From Adineta ricciae (Eukaryota > Rotifera > Eurotatoria > Adinetida > Adinetidae), in contig CAJNOJ010000220.1 of the NCBI GenBank assembly GCA_905250025.1, positions 37,206 to 101,205 of the forward strand: 64,000 nt of DNA. The letters are read 5' to 3'. The notes beneath the pieces were generated by a model. That model did no database searches and was not told where the DNA came from. It saw nothing but the letters and a program-made list of their open reading frames with translations. Positions 10,017 through 22,250 of the stretch are shown piece by piece. Position 1 is the first letter of the stretch. The number at the start of each line of letters is the position of its first letter. The position numbers were made by a program, and so were the translations under genes.

Positions 10017-13000
10017 ATGAATCCAAAAGTTGTTTGGCAATGGATCTATCGAAAACTTATCTCTTACAATCTTTTTATATTGAGCGAAGATGATTATGAA
10101 GATGACGACGATACTCACTATATCCAAGATCCTAGGATTGTTCTTAAGTATCAAAAATACAAAACTTGGCTGTACGTAATTCTTTTTACAGGTAACAATA
10201 TCGACTCAGCGCAATTCACTATTCCTTTTTCTTGATTTCAGTATGTCTCTATGTACTGTTCTACGTCACATTGATGAAGGTAGAATCTCAAACGGTGATC
10301 GTAACGAAAATCACACCGGAAACATTTCTTCAACTTAATTCTGAACATGGTGAAACTCTTTCATGTCCATGTTCAATCGTGACAATACCGTACAAGAATT
10401 TTGTCTCTAACGAGATTATAATGCATCCTATTTGTTCGAGTGCCTTCGTTGACCAGCAATGGATTCAAGCAATCTATTTTGAAGATGCCAGTCGATATGG
10501 AGTTTGGGATTTTCGAACCAGTGCCTATTCACAGGTCAGTTTACTTTAGCAAATTGTCGATAAGTTTCAATCATTTCTCTTTTAAGTTTGAACTTCTATT
10601 CAAACTTTGTAGACTTTGTCAAGATGTGATTACCCAAACGATAGGCGATATTGATAATACCGAGTTGATCGCCATTGAACTCCTTTCGGAAGCACAAATT
10701 CGACAGGAAGTTAATGCTATTATTGCATTCGAAAAGATTAGTGCATCTAGTCGGATGACAACATTGTTAAATTATACTAGAACAACAATCCAGGGAAACT
10801 TTTTTGTTTCGGCACTGGGAACCAATTGGATTATTGGAACCGAGTATAGTTTCGATGGTTACTCTCCTTTCTTAATTGCCATGCCAGTGTCACTGCAAGT
10901 TCCAAACTGGGAAACAATGTTATGCAGTCAAGGCATCGCATCAGTCGAAGCCACTCTTCCACCCCTATCCAATGATTCAATTGATTACTTTCGTCGAGCA
11001 GAGATGACACCTCTGGATAATTCGACGATTGTCCACGGTTTCTTTGTAGGATGTACCCCTCTTGAAGCACTTCTCCAGAGTACATTGCATTGTCTGTATG
11101 ATTCGGAATGTCTCGACTTATTATTCGATTACTTTCCAAATCTATACCGTGTTTGTATCGATTATAGTCAAATGAAATATTTTCTAGTTATTTACTTTTC
11201 TTTAGACTAATTTCACTCCGAGCAATTTACGTTTAACTTCACAATACGAGAATATGTCGGTAGCCGACAATTTAAATCGTCTTTTTGCTACTAACTGGTC
11301 ATCGAATCTAAACTATTCGAGATACTTCCATCAATGCTCTCCATCCATGTGTACATACACAACAACAACTCGAACAGTTCTATCCTATGCAATTACTCTA
11401 TTTATTAGTCTTTATGGTGGTCTAATCATCATACTTCGTTTGATAGCTTCTTCCGTTCNNNNNNNNNNNNNNNNNNNNNNNNNNNNNNNNNNNGAACGGA
11501 AGAAGCTATCAAACGACAAAGAATTATTACTCGGTTCTATTTAATTTTATTAATCGGTAAAGTTACTCTCATTTCCGAGAAAGTCGATATTTATCTATTT
11601 ACTCATGTGTTTTCGGTATGAATCTTAGGTACGATATGCATCCTTTGCCTCTTCACATCATTAACTAGTGAAACGATGACGAAAATCGTGTCGAAGCCTT
11701 CACTATCGACTTACAATTCATTGGAAAGCATATATTCGGCGACACTTCGATGTCCATGTTCAAAGAAAGCCATACCTTATCAAATATTTCTTACTACTTC
11801 TCTACGTTTTCATCAAATATGTTCGAGCGGTTTTATTCAAAATGATTGGATCAAAATCTTGCGAAGTAGTGGCTTTAGCATCACCGAGAACGATTGGAGT
11901 AACACTGTCGGCACAGAATTTCGAGTCTTGTCCGACTTTTGTCAGTTAGCAAACAAGACAATCGATGATGCTACGAATCGATTTTTATCCCAAGTATATA
12001 TCGCTTCCTTTGCAATGAATCAGCGCGATTTTCACCGGGAATTATCTTCGATAGCCAAACAATTTTATCAATCGACACTCTACAATTTCAATTCTCTGAA
12101 AAATTTTCAACAACTCATCATTCAAGTCGATCAGTTTTACCGAGGATCAATTCAAGCTTCATTTATATTCTACTACAATGGTCTAACTGTCAATATAATA
12201 ACAGATGAAACAAGTAATCGTCAAACAGCAAAGGTAGGTCGTATTACCTGTGAATACATAGTTAGATGATTTTGTTTGTATAGATGCAATTTGTTCTAAG
12301 TGAAATTCAACCAATCAATTCGACCATGGCCACATGTGTTTGTGCTGTAGATCCATCTTGTCACAGTTCAGCTGTTCTGTATAACCGATCATCTGATTAT
12401 AATTTGATGTATACTGTACCTGGTTGGAGTAAAGGCTGTTCCGGAATGGATTCGCTACGACTATCGACACTTCAATGTCTATATCCAGAATCAAACCCGG
12501 ACTGCTTTCCGCTCTTCCTGAGTGTTATATATAAAGTATCGGAAGTCTTTCTGTATCTTGAATCATCATCACTTCAAATTAAGCCGTTAATTTACGATTC
12601 AACCATAAGCCGTTATCCTCCTAATACATCGATGTCCGTTATCTTTGACGAAATGATGCTTGAACAATGGAATATATCTGCATCGTACGAGCTCTTCTAC
12701 GAATCATGTGCACCGGCATATTGTTCGTTTTCTGAACGAATTCACAAAGGAAATTTCATTGAAGTTGTTATAATGCTAGTATCGATGATCGGTGGTATCG
12801 TCATTTCACTTCGTCTAATAGCACCATATTTAGCTAACTTCATTCTTGACTTTTGGATTACATTAGGGAAGAAACCTAAAAAACGAAAACAAGGTAATGA
12901 ATTTGTTTTTCGAAGTTGAATTTTGAAACTATCTACTTCCTTGTTTAGCTCATCGAAGTTGTTTCGATTGGTTGAAAACACTTGTGAACAAATTCGTAAC

Positions 13001-13390
13001 ACTCTTGCGTAATACAATACTTAACTTGAATATATTCACGGTGCATGACTTTGGAAGTCATGATGATCGAGCGACTGTCAAACGTCATGGTCAATGGGCA
13101 ACGCGCCTTTTCTTCATTCTATTTCTCAGCAGTCTGATTTTGCTTATTTCTTATACCACTATTCAACCTAAAACTATAACAAAAACGTATGATAGACCAT
13201 TGTTTACTTTCTACAAACATTTAATAGAAATTCATGGTGATGAATTGGAGTGCACATGCTCGAATATTGCATCATCATTCGATCGATTCGTCAATATTGA
13301 ACCTGTATTTCACTCGATTTGTTCGAGTAAATTCATTTTCGATGAATGGCGAGTTGAGTTGACAAATGGTCTGGATCATAATTTAACTGC
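10017..13390 (+). CDS. Giant multi-pass membrane protein, 5' part (haplotype 2 allele)
   Basis: This is the allele of 5822-9262, with the same exon order and the same three TM/Cys-rich modules. The start is MNPKVVWQWIYRKL at 10017. Substitutions are scattered, such as DDNAHY to DDDTHY and TIDDINN to TIGDIDN, and none obvious breaks the frame. Exon 4 is interrupted by a 35-n gap (11459-11493) that replaces about 125 nt of sequence known from haplotype 1. The contig stops at 13390 in exon 7; about 726 nt of this allele are then missing before it resumes at 19340. Divergence from haplotype 1 is low, consistent with alleles. Confidence 0.75.
11437..11515. other. Sequence gap flanked by an artefactual hairpin
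   Basis: The left edge of the n-run (CGTTTGATAGCTTCTTCCGT) is the reverse complement of the right edge (ACGGAAGAAGCTATCAAACG). Haplotype 1 shows no such sequence on the left side: after CGTTTGAT it reads CTCATCGCATATC at 7245-7258. The left 15 or so bases are therefore a gap-filling error. Confidence 0.85.
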
Positions 13391-13391
13391 N
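13391..13391. other. Assembly join: haplotype 2 back to haplotype 1
   Basis: A single n. The 221 nt on its right repeat the 221 nt on its left with a few substitutions (allelic) and repeat 9042-9262 without visible difference. Translating straight across gives a false internal duplication beginning KTITKTYDRPLFTF. Confidence 0.93.
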
Positions 13392-16000
13392 AAAACTATA
13401 ACAAAAACGTATGATAGACCATTGTTTACTTTCTACAAACATTTAATAGAAATTCATGGTGATGAATTGGAGTGCACATGCTCGAATATTGCATCATCAT
13501 TCGATCGATTCGTTAACATTGAACCTGTATTTCACTCGATTTGTTCGAGTAAATTCATTTTCGATGAATGGCGAGTAGAGTTGACAAATGGTCTGGATCA
13601 CAATTTAACTGCATACGAACAGAGAGATTACCGTCGATTTCTCTCTGCACATTTGCAATATCTTCGAGGACTGTGCCAATTTTCACAACAGTCAGTGAAT
13701 AATTCTGTGAATGAGTTTTTAACATCATTGTTAGTCACCAGTGAGCTTTTATCGCTCAACAATTTCTATGATCGTCTGAATCGTTCTATCGTGAAAACGA
13801 AATTGAACGCTCCGGTCTTATTCTCTCGGCTTCTGTTCGTTATTCGTAGTATCAATCATGGAAATGCGTTCATCTCAACCTATGGCACAAATTTTCTGTA
13901 TATACCCGAGCCGGAAGAAAATTCATTCGAATACACACCTACAACGACTGTCACGTATGATAATAATTGTTCATGCGGACTATTTTCAAATTGTACAACC
14001 CAAGCCAATTTTATTGAGGCAAATTCTATGAGAAAATATCCCATCAAAGGTATGAAAATGGGATGCACACCAAGTGAGTCACTTCTCGCTTCAACTCTCG
14101 AATGTTTCTACGACCAGTCATGTTTGGATCTCATTCGTCGGTACACCAATTGTCCGAATTCGTCAGTTCCTCTCTCGATAAACAACAGCCGATTTCTACA
14201 GAATACAACTATCGATCAACTTGCACATGATTTATTTCTCGAAAAATGGTCAACACAAGTAGATTATCCATCTTATTATGAACACTGTTCACCTTCCATT
14301 TGTTCTTATGCTCGCATTGAAAGATTCAATGTTCTGTACACTATCACGATTATACTTGGCCTTCAAGGTGGTCTAACTATTGCACTCAAATGGATTTGTC
14401 CAAAACTCGTTCGAATTGCTTCAAAAATCTATCAAAATCGGAAAAAGCAAGCAAGCTCTGTTCGACCGTCGTCTCACGTGATGACTAACACAATAACGAT
14501 AAGGCCTGAGTGAGCAAGTGATCGATATCGGAACATTTTTGAATTTCTTCTATTTCTTCGTCTAGAACTACGACAAGTCTGTCGGTTCGATCGTATGCGA
14601 AAATAATCAGCGGCGTTGTAGTTTTAAGCTGTTCGATAGCATGCATCATCATTTTTTTCTCAATCTATTATGCAGGGCAAAGTATGAACATCTGTAAGAA
14701 AAAACTGAGATTAATAACACAAAACTTGTTTAGATTCAGCGACGACGAGCTTACCATCGACTGGCAGTTTCAGTGTAACAATGAGTACGACAATAACACC
14801 ATCTTCAAGTGCACCAGGTCAGCTCAACGAGGAGTTGTTTAAAATTTTGATCAATTTATTCGTATTTCATTAGAACCAGTATGTTCGTTCCAATTCAAAC
14901 AGATATCTACAGGTACACGATGTTTAGTAAGCAGTTTAATTCCTAGTATCATTGTCGATCTCAATGATGATGGTCGAACCGATTTAATAATGTATTGCGA
15001 TTCGACAAAAACAGTAGACGTGCTACTTGGGACAGGCAATGGGACATTTCATGAAGTAAGCAAGTTTCCATTAGGAAATCACACAGCCATACGTTTTATT
15101 CGTACGGCCGATACAAACAATGATGGCCGACTCGATTTAATCGTTGCGTACGATGTTTTCTTGCCTTCAGACTTTTTACATTCGGTACGTTATATTCTTA
15201 TTCTATTTGGTTATGGCAACGGTACATTTCAAACTACAAACATACAATCATTAACATTGACTGGCTTTCTAGTAGATATTTCTGTAGTTGACGTCAATGA
15301 AGATCACAACGTAGATATCGTTTATTTGTTTCAGTTGGATGATTATGTTTATGTACGTTGGGGAGATGGAAATGGAACATTTTCATCACAACTAATGCTT
15401 TTTACGAGCTTTAATAGTAATCTAAGACAATTAGCTATTGCTGATTATAATCATGATAATCACATAGATATAGCTGTAATGAATTCCAGATCACTTCATA
15501 TTCATCTATATCTGTCAGACACTGAAGGTGGTTTTCAAGCACAGAAACGCATCTACACAGCATTCGATATAAGCTCATTTGTTATGCTCATTGGCGATTT
15601 TGATCATAGAAATCAGTCAAATATCATTCTTGTTCATCAATGGAAGAACACAGGTTATTTACTGTACCGTTATGACAATGGTACTTTTACTGTCGACGAC
15701 CAAATCATGTTCAATGAACCGGTTGAATTACATTCAGTTATTGTCGGTGATCTGAACAATGATAAGCACTTAGATATAATTATTGGCGGAGTTTACCCTT
15801 ATAGAGTGCATGGATTTTTTGGAAATGGAAATGGGTATTATCAATTTCAAATGATTGATTCGAGTAATGCGGATATTTATGAAATCTGGCTTGGAATCGA
15901 TGATTTCAATAATGATTATTGCCAAGATCTGATCAAGATGAGTGTTGGTTCCAGAACCATCGATGTTTTACTGAATACGTGTCAATGTTCTACAACCTAA
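13392..16000 (+). CDS. Giant membrane protein, 3' part: third module, stalk and VCBS propeller (haplotype 1)
   Basis: Exon 7 ends at 14509 and is followed by exons 14566-14681, 14734-14817 and 14874-16000. The apparent stop (TGA at 14511) lies in a 56-nt phase-2 intron: GA before GTGAGC joins A after TCTAG to give Glu. Exon 8 encodes a TM helix (VVVLSCSIACIIIFFSIYYA). Exon 9 encodes a Ser/Thr-rich stalk (SATTSLPSTGSF). Exon 10 encodes seven VCBS/FG-GAP repeats, each with a calcium-loop-like motif: DLNDDGRTD, DTNNDGRLD, DVNEDHNVD, DYNHDNHID, DFDHRNQSN (degenerate), DLNNDKHLD and DFNNDYCQD. These suggest a seven-bladed integrin-alpha-like propeller outside the cell. The protein ends in DVLLNTCQCSTT. 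If the intron is not removed, the gene would instead be two adjacent genes. Confidence 0.8.
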
Positions 16001-16204
16001 ACGGTCTCTTCTTTGGCTTTAGTTGTTTGTCTTTCTTTTTTTTTATCTCATCATTACTGCTAATATCTCTTCAATTTTTCTTCCTTCGAAACTGATGACT
16101 GCTTTGACGCTTCATTGTGGCTATGAAAATATGCGTTTTCAAGTGTCATGAGATGTTTAACTGATTCAGTATCCGAATATAGCATGGGCTGACATCGTTA
16201 AGAA
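16001..16204. other. 3' flank of the giant gene
   Basis: Non-coding T-rich sequence follows the stop codon at 15998-16000. Haplotype 2 carries about 100 extra bases here (near 21060-21160). I see no clear signal. Confidence 0.3.
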
Positions 16205-16555
16205 TTGCTTTTGTGTTTTTTGCGACTAACTCTGCAACTGACCGGGCTAACTCATTTTCTACCATTAGACATGTCTTGTGCGTTTCGAGGATTCTGTTTG
16301 ATTTCAAATAAGTTCTCATTAGATCGTATTGTGATACTTATTTTCAATTTACTCGGACTCAGCATTCCTTACGCAATATTCATCCTGATGGGATATTTCG
16401 TTCGATCACCAAAATATCATTTTCGTATTGCCTACATCTTTGTATATGTTGTAGGCATACGCGTCACTACTGTTCATTATGCTGATCCAGTTCGAGCATA
16501 CCTAGTCAAGCAAATTAATCGAAGACCTAACACAGAAGTTGCTGGAACGACCTAA
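16205..16555 (+). pseudogene. Decayed rhodopsin-like GPCR, mostly deleted (haplotype 1)
   Basis: Only the last part of a seven-helix receptor is left: a helix VILIFNLLGLSIPYAIFILM and, after RSPKYHFR, IAYIFVYVVG, then a cytoplasmic-looking tail (DPVRAYLVKQINRRPN). Compared with haplotype 2, about 700 bp carrying helices 2 to 5 are absent, with the breakpoint just after TTCTCATTA at about 16321. The remaining open frame has no sensible start. It lies between the two convergent giant genes. Confidence 0.6.
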
Positions 16556-16607
16556 ACTGGTTCAGCGAACACGCCGTTTTTGCTTCAAGTGTGCCTCATC
16601 AAAATCT

Positions 16608-16615
16608 TCTTACAT
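16608..16615. other. Empty target site of the haplotype 2 MITE
   Basis: TCTTACAT is followed by GAAAATAAAGG. In haplotype 2 the same flanks enclose a 201-bp element bordered by TCTTACAG on both sides (22815-22822 and 23024-23031). This is the unoccupied allele. Confidence 0.8.
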
Positions 16616-16713
16616 GAAAATAAAGGTTTGAATTGCAATTTTGCTGACAAAAAAGGTACGTTCACTACCCACACCCTCAAAGTAAAAAGCGCGAAGTCAT
16701 TTTCGAGAGTCTG

Positions 16714-19338
16714 TTATGTTGGACATTGACATGTATTGAAAAGAATATATAAAGTATTGTTAATTATGCTCATATTGATTATTTCATGACAAGAACTGTC
16801 ATTAAAGTCGTTGATGTCATATGAAGAATTAATAAGTAGCCTTGAATAAAAAGTTTGTGTTTGAAAATGTCCGCTTCCGTCTGCTAGAAGACCATAAATT
16901 TCATCCGATAAAAGTGAACCAATAATGATGTCTGAGTAATTATCATTATTGATATCGTGTATAACTATTGGCTTTGAATTTAATAATACTGAAGTATCTA
17001 TGACAATTTGCTGATCAGTATGAAAAGCACCATTGTTATATCGATATAGTATTAATTCTGTATTTTCCCAGCTATGGAAATATACAATATCGGATTGATG
17101 GTCATTATCGAAATCACCAGCTAGCATTCGATATTGATTAATATCGTATGCAGTGTATAGCCATGTCGGTAATGGAAAGCTTCCATTGGAATTTCTCAAA
17201 AATACATGAATATGGAGAGACCGACTGTTTAACACGGCAATATCTGTATAGCCATCATTGTCGAAATCACCGGCAGCTAGTTGCTGCGGATCACTAGTAA
17301 GTTCTATGAATAGCATTGAACTTGATGAAAATGATCCATTGCCGTATCCATAAAAAACATAAACAGCATCAAAATACCGGAATGTGACGGTGATATCCAG
17401 GATATTGTCCTTGTTAATATCGGCTACGCTAACATCAGCTGGAGATGAAATCAGCCAAATATACGGTATGTTTGCTAATTGGAAAGTTCCATCACCATTG
17501 CCAAATAAGAATAAGATCAAATTGAGGTACTGGATGTAGCATAACACAATTAGATCGACTACACCATCATTGTTCATGTCGTCAACATAGATCTTAATTA
17601 TATCTCCACCTACATAAATTGGTATCACTTCTCCAAACGAACCGTTCGAATTTGCTAATAAGACGTTCACTGTGGAACTATTATCACAGCAAAAGATAAG
17701 ATCAACTCGATTATCATTGTTTACATCAGCAATTTTATATATGCTGATAGTCGAGAATGCACACTGTATATTAATTGATTGTCGTTTAACTTTTAATTGG
17801 CATGTTGATCCTACGACATATTAAACATATTAATAAAACAATCAATACTCAGTAAACTTAGAGAACTTCTTACAGTGTACTTCTGCTACACCTAGCTTAG
17901 TTCTTCAACTGACCTGAAACACTAGAAGTTGTTGATGTAATTGTGGTTAGCATTGTGTTTAAATTGCCGCTGGTTGGTGTGGTTGTCGTCGAACCTATGA
18001 ACCGATACATACTTTATCGAGCATAGAGTTTCGTTCTTACCTTGTCGAGCGTAATAAATTGAAAAAATAGCTATACCAACTAATAAGCATGTCACTGATA
18101 CAACGATGAACATCGTCTTGAAATACCATCGACTGTGTAATGCAAAATCCTTCCTACAACAAACGAAATATAAGGCTGAGGAAGAATAGTGAACTAGTTT
18201 ACTGAGATGGTGTTTCCATTGGTCTATTCTCAAGATTTGAAGTTGTATTTTGAATGACTGTCTTATTCGTTATACTGGATGACATTTCAAGAACGTCAAC
18301 AGGATGGATAGAAGATGCTCGCTTTTTCCGATTATAATAGATCTTTGATCCAATTCGAACGAGTTTTGGACAAATCCATTTGAGAACAATAGTCAAACCG
18401 CCTTGAAGACCAAGGATAAGAGTGATTGTGTATAGAATATTAAATTGCGCAACACTTGTATAAGAACAGACTGAAGGCGAACATTGTGCATAATAAGACG
18501 AATAATTCATTGCGGTTGACCATTCTTCTATAAACAGATTCTGTCGAAGTTCATCGACTGTTGTGTTTTGTGAAAAACGGCTCGATGTTGTCGAAAGAGG
18601 GTTTGATGAATTACGAGAATTAGTATAGTTTTGAATAAGATCCAAACATGATTGATCGTAAAAACACTCGAGAGTCGAAGCAAGCAGTGACTCACTTGGC
18701 GTACATCCCATTTTCATTCCTTTGACGGAAGCGTTCTGGGAGGAGTTCACCTGAATAAAACTGGCTTGAGTTGTACAACTCGGAGAAGCATCACAAGAAC
18801 AATCATCATCATATATGAACGCTTGTTCGGCTTCAGGAAGTGCTACATTTCCATCTACATAAATATATTGGAAATTTGTTCCATAAGTTGATTGGAAGGC
18901 ATTTCCATGTATAATACTTTGAGTGAAAAGAAGAAGAGTAGACAACAAAGTCGGAGCTTTCAATTTGCTTTGTTCAATTAAGCTCGTGAGGCGATCATCA
19001 AAATTATCCTTTGGTAAAAGTTCGGTAATAACTAATAATGAAGTGAGAAACTCATGGATTGAATTATTCGCTGAGTCTATTGAAAGTTGACATAGTCCTT
19101 GGAGATATTGTAAATGAGCAGAAAGAAACCGACGATAATCTGTTCTCTCATAAATCGATAAATTCGCAACAAGACCATCTGTTAAACTAACCCGCCATTC
19201 ATTCGAAACAAATTGACTTGAACAGATCTGTAAAAAAAACAATAAACACAAATATCGATTATATGAAAATGTTTCGTCTTACTGGATGAAATGCTGGTTG
19301 AATGCTGACGAATTCACTATATGTTGATGCTATTCTCG
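16714..19338 (-). CDS. Inverted paralogue of the giant membrane gene, 3' part (haplotype 1)
   Basis: Reading right to left: the end of exon 8 (19338 to about 19283), exon 9 (19227-18203) with the third Cys-rich module, exon 10 with a TM helix (CLLVGIAIFSIYYARQG), a Ser/Thr stalk exon near 17930-17995, and the VCBS exon ending at 16714. As in the plus-strand gene, the apparent stop after METPSQ lies in a phase-2 intron: CA before GTAAAC joins G after TTGTAG to give Gln. The VCBS part has motifs such as DMNNDGVVD, DINKDNILD, DFDNDGYTD and DINNDNYSD. The rest of this allele is at 37564-41624. The allele from haplotype 2 is complete at 23130-29599. Confidence 0.75.
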
Positions 19339-19339
19339 N
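19339..19339. other. Assembly join: haplotype 1 to haplotype 2
   Basis: A single n. The 221 nt to the left (19118-19338) recur at 37564-37784, the true continuation. The sequence to the right matches 14339 onward on the opposite-facing plus-strand gene. Confidence 0.93.
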
Positions 19340-21000
19340 ATACTATTACGATTATAGTTGGTCTTCAAGGTGGTCTAACTATTGCACTCAAATGGATTTG
19401 TCCAAAACTCGTTCGAATTGTTTCAAAGATCTATCACAATCGAAAAAAGCAAGCAAACTCTGTTCGACCGTCGTCTCACGTGATGACTAACACAATAACG
19501 ATAAGGCCTGAGTGAGCAAGTGACCAATATCGGAACATTTTGAATTTCTTCTGTTTCTCCGTCTAGAACTACGACAAGTCTGTCGGTTCGATCGTATGCG
19601 AAAATAATCAGCGGCGTTGTAGTTTTAAGCTGTTCGATAACATGCATCATCGTTTTCTCAATCTATTACGCAGGACAAAGTATGAACTTCTCTAAGAAAA
19701 CAAAATGAGATAAATAACACAAAACTTGTTTAGATTCAGCGACGACGAACTTACCATCGACTGGCAGTTTCAGTCCAACAATGAGTGCGACAATAACGCC
19801 ATCTTCAAGTACATCAGGTCAGCTCAACAAGGAGTTGTTTAAAATTCTGATCAATTAATTCGCATCTCATTAGAACCACTATGTTCGTTCCAATTCAAAC
19901 AAATATCTACAGCAACAAAATGTTTAGTAAGCAGTTTAATTCCTAGTATCATTGTCGATCTCAATGATGATGGTCGAACCGATTTAATAATGTATTGCGA
20001 TTCGAAAAAAACAGTAGATGTGCTACTTGGGACAGGCAATGGGACATTTCATGAAGTAAGCAAGTTTCCATTAGGAAATCACACAGCCATACGTTTTATT
20101 CGTACTGCCGATACAAACAATGATGACCGACTCGATTTAATCGTTGCGTACGATGTTTTCTTGCCTCCAGACTTTTTGCATTCGATACGTTATATTCTTA
20201 TTCTATTTGGTTATGGCAACGGTACATTTCAAACAACAAACATACAATCATTAACATTGACTGGCTTTCTAGTAGATATTTCTGTAGTTGACGTCAATGA
20301 AGATCACAACGTAGATATTGTTTATTTGTTTCTGCTGGATGATTATGTTTATGTACGTTGGGGAGACGGAAATGGAACATTTTCATCACAGTTAATGCTA
20401 TTTACGAGTTTTAATAGTGATCTAAGACAATTAGCTATTGCTGATTATAATCATGATAATCACATAGATATAGCTGTAATGAATTCCAGATCACTTCATA
20501 TTCATCTATATCTGTCAAACACTGAAGGTGGTTTTCAAACACAGAAACGCATTTACACAGCATTCGATATTAGCTCATTTGTTATGCTCATCGGTGATTT
20601 CGATCATAGAAATCAGTCAAATATCATTCTTGTTCATCAATGGAGGAACACAGGTTATTTACTGTACCGTTATGACAATGGTACTTTTACTGTCGATGAC
20701 CAAATTATGTTCAATGAACCGGTTGAATTGTATTCAGTTATTGTCGGTGACCTGAACAATGATAAGCATTTAGATATAATTATTGGTGGAGTTTACCCTT
20801 ATAGAGTGCATGGATTTTTTGGAAATGGAAATGGGTATTATCAATCTCAAATGATTGATTCGAGTAGCGTGGATATTTATGAAATCTGGCTTGGAATCGA
20901 TGATTTCAACAATGATTTTTGCCAAGATCTGATCAAGATGAGTGTTGGTTCCAGCACCATCGATGTTTTACTAAATACGTGTCAATGTTCTACAACCTAA
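19340..21000 (+). CDS. Giant membrane protein, 3' part with VCBS propeller (haplotype 2 allele)
   Basis: This is the allele of about 14339-16000. It begins inside the last TM helix of module 3 (IIVGLQGGLTIALKWICPKL), then has the same phase-2 intron with an apparent stop, a TM exon, a stalk exon and the VCBS exon ending at 21000. Differences from haplotype 1 are scattered substitutions, for example NNDGRLD to NNDDRLD and FQAQKR to FQTQKR. The 5' part of this allele is 10017-13390, with a missing piece of about 726 nt in between. Confidence 0.75.
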
Positions 21001-21489
21001 ACGGTCTCTTCTTCGGCTTTAGTTGTCAGTCTTTCTTTTTTTGACATCATCATTACTACTAACGAAAGAAATTTGGGCAATTCTCTAAAGATTTAGGGCT
21101 TCTTGTACAGCATTTCAAAACCGTAAAAGTAGGGAGAAAAGTCTTCTAACAGGTGCTAACATGTCTTCAATTTCTTTTCCTTCGAAACTGACGGCTCCTT
21201 TGACGCTTCATTGGCTATGAACATATGCGTTTTCAAATGTCATAGATGTTTAACTGATTCGGTATCCAAATATAGCATGGGCTGACATCGTTAAGAATTG
21301 CTTTTGTGTTTTTTGCTAACAACTCTGCAACTGATGGGCAAACTCATTTTCTACCATTAGACATCTTGTACGTTTCGAGAACTCTGTTTGATTTCAAATA
21401 AGTTCTCATTATATCTGCAAATTTGCAAGTTCTTTCGAAATGACAACGTACAATAAATCATAACTGATTAATACAGAAACTTGATTTAT

Positions 21490-22250
21490 TCCGGTCGATA
21501 TTCTGAATATCATTTGTCTTTGTTCCACTATTCTATTAGCATCATTGTCTCTATCTATTATTACTCAGGAGAAAACATGTCATACTGTTTCCATAATGTT
21601 AATCGCTAATTCATGTATAGCTGTATTTTCCTTAACAAGTGTCTGTCTTGGATTGGCAAGATTTGATTTACAAAATGATTTGACCCGAAGTACATATTCA
21701 AAGTTGTTTTGTATTATCAGTTGCGGTATTTGACGTATGTTACTTTTTGTGCACAAAATTATTCTTACCTTCTTCAAGCTGTTTATCGATATATCACGGT
21801 CATTCATCCAACAAGACTATTTTGGCAATCGAAATACGTTCAGATCTTTATGATTTTATTCGTATGGGTACTGACGTTTGTCTATGCTTTCCTACATTTA
21901 TTTACGGGTAAAATTGTGTGTCTTGTCAATGATCAAATGGTACTTGAGTTCTTTTTGGATATCGGTGTATAACCTATTTTATTCGTACGTGATACTAATC
22001 AGTGTAATCATCATCATCTATCTCAAATTAGTTCGATATGTGAAAGAAATGAGTAAGCGGGTCACCCCCAGCAAATATTCTCCAACGTGCGCAACGAGAA
22101 GTGCGAATGATTTATTGTATTGTGATACTTATTTTCATTTTTCTCGGAGTCGGCATTCCTTATACAATTTTTGTCCTGATGGAATATTTCGCTCGACCAC
22201 CAAAATATCATTTTCGTATTGCCTACATCTTTGTATATGTTGTAGGCAGA
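21490..22250 (+). pseudogene. Decayed rhodopsin-like GPCR (haplotype 2)
   Basis: Helix-like segments appear in three reading frames in the order expected for TM2 to TM7: HTVSIMLIANSCIAVFSLTS, then FCAQNYSYLLQAVYRYITVI with a YRY version of the DRY motif followed by HPTRLFWQ, then FMILFVWVLTFVYAFLHLF, then SYVILISVIIIIYLKLVRYV, then VILIFIFLGVGIPYTIFVLM, then IAYIFVYVVG. The frame changes need indels, and I cannot explain them all as short introns, so the gene looks dead. The last segment is interrupted after VVG by foreign sequence (22251-22684). Haplotype 1 has lost about 700 bp of it. Ligand unknown. Confidence 0.6.

Noticed and set aside
4768-14513. A tandem duplication of mgsA plus the giant membrane gene
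   Set aside because: The second unit is bounded by single-n joins, and its ends coincide with contig overlaps; it is the other haplotype inserted by scaffolding.
12972-14513. An internal repeat in a 513-residue protein across 13391
   Set aside because: The repeat is the 221-nt contig overlap read twice through an n.
14511-14513. True stop codon ending the multi-pass gene
   Set aside because: The TGA lies just inside a GT-AG phase-2 intron, and the paralogue has the same arrangement; still open until transcripts are seen.
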